Positions 32,641 through 34,374 of a DNA stretch of 34,374 nt are shown here, one piece after another; positions within the stretch are counted from its first letter, which is position 1; every line of letters begins with the position of its first letter. This DNA comes from CAYLYM01 sp964387645 (lineage in GTDB: Bacteria; Calditrichota; Calditrichia; RBG-13-44-9). A program made the position numbers and the translations under genes. Where the stretch lies: contig CAYLYM010000030.1 in NCBI GenBank assembly GCA_964387645.1, forward strand, positions 1-34,374, written 5' to 3'. The notes under the pieces were generated by a model, which did no database searches, had not been told where the DNA came from, and saw only the letters and a program-made list of their open reading frames with translations.

Positions 32641-34374
32641 ATGAAACTTTCTTTAATGTTAAGATTTGTTGTAGGGATTATGTTTTTGTTTTCTCAGTCT
32701 CTCTATGCTCAAAAATCTGTTGCAGAATTTATCACCAGTATATCTCCTCCTGTTATTTCTGACACTATTCCAATTCAGGATGGTGAAAGATATATAACCT
32801 ACAACGAGGGAAATCTCTTTGTGGTTAATTTGTGGTCAGGAGTACAAATATTCGATATTAGTCATATTGAGTCACCCCAACCTATCAAATTTATTCAAAC
32901 AAAAGATATGGTTCACCACATTGATATTAATAATAATCGATTATTTATAGCTAACGAGGCAGATGGAATTTTAGTTTTTGATATTTCCAATCGAAAGATA
33001 CCTGTATTTTTAGGAAAAATTGAGACGCCGGGGTCTGCTTTTTGGGTCCGTGTTCAAGACCCGTATTTATTTGTAGCTCTGGGTAATGATGGATTTTGCA
33101 TAATGGATATTTCTGATTTGAATAATGTTAGAACTTTGACTCTGGAGATTCCTGGTTATTGGGTATGGAGTTTAGCTCCCAAGCAAGACCGACTTTATGT
33201 TGCTGGAAAACAAGGTGGTTTATTAATTTATGATATTTCAAATCCGGCCAGTCCAAAGCGTTTAACCCAGTATAAAACAGGTTACCAAACCATCCACTTG
33301 CAGGTCGAAAATAATCTGGCTTACATAGCAGATGGACCAGGTGGATTGCTGATTCTTGATGTTTCAGTCCCATCTTTACCTAAGGAAGTTGCTCGTTTTA
33401 AAACAACCGGATTTTCTAACCATGTTTTTAAGAGTGGAAATTATGTATACCTATCCAATCGTGAACTTGGTTTATTAATAATTAATGTTTCCGATCCTAA
33501 ACATCCTTATCTCGATGCCCATTATATCCCCGAAAGTGAGACGTATTGTTCATTCAAGCAGGATATTTATGTCTTCTTAACTACAGATACTCGTGTAGAA
33601 ATTTTGAGACATAACAACCGTCCGATCTTAGAATCTGTACCAGATGTTACCATTGATGAAAACAGCAGTTTTGTTTTAAAGTTAAAAGCTAACGATCCTG
33701 ACGGTGATCCAATCACATTTAAAGCCGAGAATCTACCAGAAGGTGCAGAATTTAACAATAAAACCGGTCTTTTTACCTGGACACCCACTTTTGAGCAATC
33801 TGGTGTTTATCCAGGAATAGTTTTTAGGGTTATTGAAAATACAGCGAGTCAACTTTCTGCCTCAGATACAATCAATATTACAGTCAATCATGTTAACCGC
33901 TTGCCTAATTTACCTGAAGTAGAGAATAAAACCATCCCAGAAGATTCTTTATTGGTGATTCAGATTAAAGAAGCCACTGATCCAGACAGTGAAGATATTG
34001 GAAAATTGAAATATAGAGCTGAAAATTTACCGGAAGGAGCCGAATTTGATCCTGAAATGCGTCAATTCCGCTGGAAACCTACTTTCGATCAGTCGGGTGT
34101 TTACGTTGTCGATTTTGTGGTGGAAGATGGAATGGGTGGTGTCGATCGCAATGCTGTAACCATAACAGTAGAACATGTCGACCGACCGCCGGTTTTACAA
34201 CCAATTGCCGATCGAATCGTAGATGAAGGTCAAACGCTGACCATTCGACTGGTAGGAGAAGAATTGGATAAAGAAGATCAGTCCAGAATTGAATATACCT
34301 TGCTTAATATGCCGGAGGGAGCTTCTTTTAACACAAGAACAGGTGAATTTGTATGGACACCCACTTATGACCAG
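32641..34374 (+). CDS. Secreted LVIVD-repeat protein with tandem Ig/cadherin-like domains (3' end outside window)
   Basis: The frame is open for 578 codons from the ATG at 32641 to the window edge, so the gene is longer. A signal peptide (residues 1-24, 'SLYAQ') is followed by about six LVIVD repeats between residues 30 and 320. Each ends in a strand such as 'GVQIFDISHI', 'GILVFDISN', 'GGLLIYDISNPASPK' or 'LGLLIINVSDPKHP', and together they should form a beta-propeller-like fold. Then come Ig-like domains of the putative-Ig (He_PIG/cadherin-like) kind at about 327-418, 419-516 and 517 onward. Each carries 'NLPEGAEF' (or 'NMPEGASF') and 'F.W.PTF.QSGVY', with a period of about 97 residues. Such proteins are surface adhesins or cargo with a C-terminal sorting tail; the tail is not visible here. 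The ribosome binding site is AGAGG. Confidence 0.85.
   Translation, partial: MKLSLMLRFVVGIMFLFSQSLYAQKSVAEFITSISPPVISDTIPIQDGERYITYNEGNLFVVNLWSGVQIFDISHIESPQPIKFIQTKDMVHHIDINNNRLFIANEADGILVFDISNRKIPVFLGKIETPGSAFWVRVQDPYLFVALGNDGFCIMDISDLNNVRTLTLEIPGYWVWSLAPKQDRLYVAGKQGGLLIYDISNPASPKRLTQYKTGYQTIHLQVENNLAYIADGPGGLLILDVSVPSLPKEVARFKTTGFSNHVFKSGNYVYLSNRELGLLIINVSDPKHPYLDAHYIPESETYCSFKQDIYVFLTTDTRVEILRHNNRPILESVPDVTIDENSSFVLKLKANDPDGDPITFKAENLPEGAEFNNKTGLFTWTPTFEQSGVYPGIVFRVIENTASQLSASDTINITVNHVNRLPNLPEVENKTIPEDSLLVIQIKEATDPDSEDIGKLKYRAENLPEGAEFDPEMRQFRWKPTFDQSGVYVVDFVVEDGMGGVDRNAVTITVEHVDRPPVLQPIADRIVDEGQTLTIRLVGEELDKEDQSRIEYTLLNMPEGASFNTRTGEFVWTPTYDQ

Overview
The window is an AT-rich bacterial chromosome segment (roughly 40% GC by eye) with dense, mostly minus-strand housekeeping genes mixed with secreted and envelope proteins. 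An LVIVD/Ig-like surface protein, a secreted GATase1-like protein paired with a TPR protein, HtrA-like PDZ proteins, group II decarboxylases and Gram-negative-type lipoproteins together suggest a member of the FCB superphylum, perhaps Calditrichota/KSB1/Ignavibacteria-like. This is inference: there is no rRNA here to prove it. No tRNA, rRNA, CRISPR array, phage or intact mobile element was seen.

Layout. 1-344: the 3' end of an RsmF-like rRNA methyltransferase. 501-8276 (minus): a translation, secretion and envelope block, lepA - fluC(crcB) - DUF190 - lepB - hemW - TPR protein - secreted GATase1-like protein. fluC/DUF190 sits inside the otherwise familiar lepA-lepB-hemW order. 8277-9299: a low-density zone with an IS1634-like transposase remnant. 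9300-15025: envelope proteins, namely a secreted duplicated alpha/beta-barrel-like protein, an M48 lipoprotein protease, a divergent HtrA-like protein whose catalytic triad is broken, a NUDIX protein and a lipoprotein with galactose-binding-like and NTF2-like parts. 15285-21306: a Tat-exported sulfatase (minus), then a plus-strand series of radical SAM protein, sulfotransferase-like protein, DmpA-type peptidase and aromatic amino acid decarboxylase. 21345-21419: a palindromic intergenic repeat. 21670-32191 (minus): a VTT/DedA-like membrane protein, dprA, obg, a very large GH13 protein, then the recombination/competence set recX - recA - thpR - cinA. 32641 to the end (plus): the start of a long secreted LVIVD plus Ig-repeat protein, cut by the window edge.

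How it fits together. cinA-thpR-recA-recX with nearby dprA is a recombination and DNA-uptake neighbourhood. lepA/lepB/hemW and obg are core functions. The M48 lipoprotein, PDZ pseudoprotease, TPR and LVIVD/Ig proteins point to envelope quality control and cell-surface work.

I see no clear new multi-gene defence or metabolic system. The strongest unusual signals are the catalytically dead-looking HtrA protein next to an M48 protease, the translationally coupled TPR/GATase1-like pair, a perfect 20-bp palindrome on the recA promoter, and a promoter bracketed by 10-bp inverted repeats exactly 63 bp apart in front of the LVIVD/Ig gene. Also notable is a GH13 gene whose upstream region reads like a frame-broken N-terminal extension.
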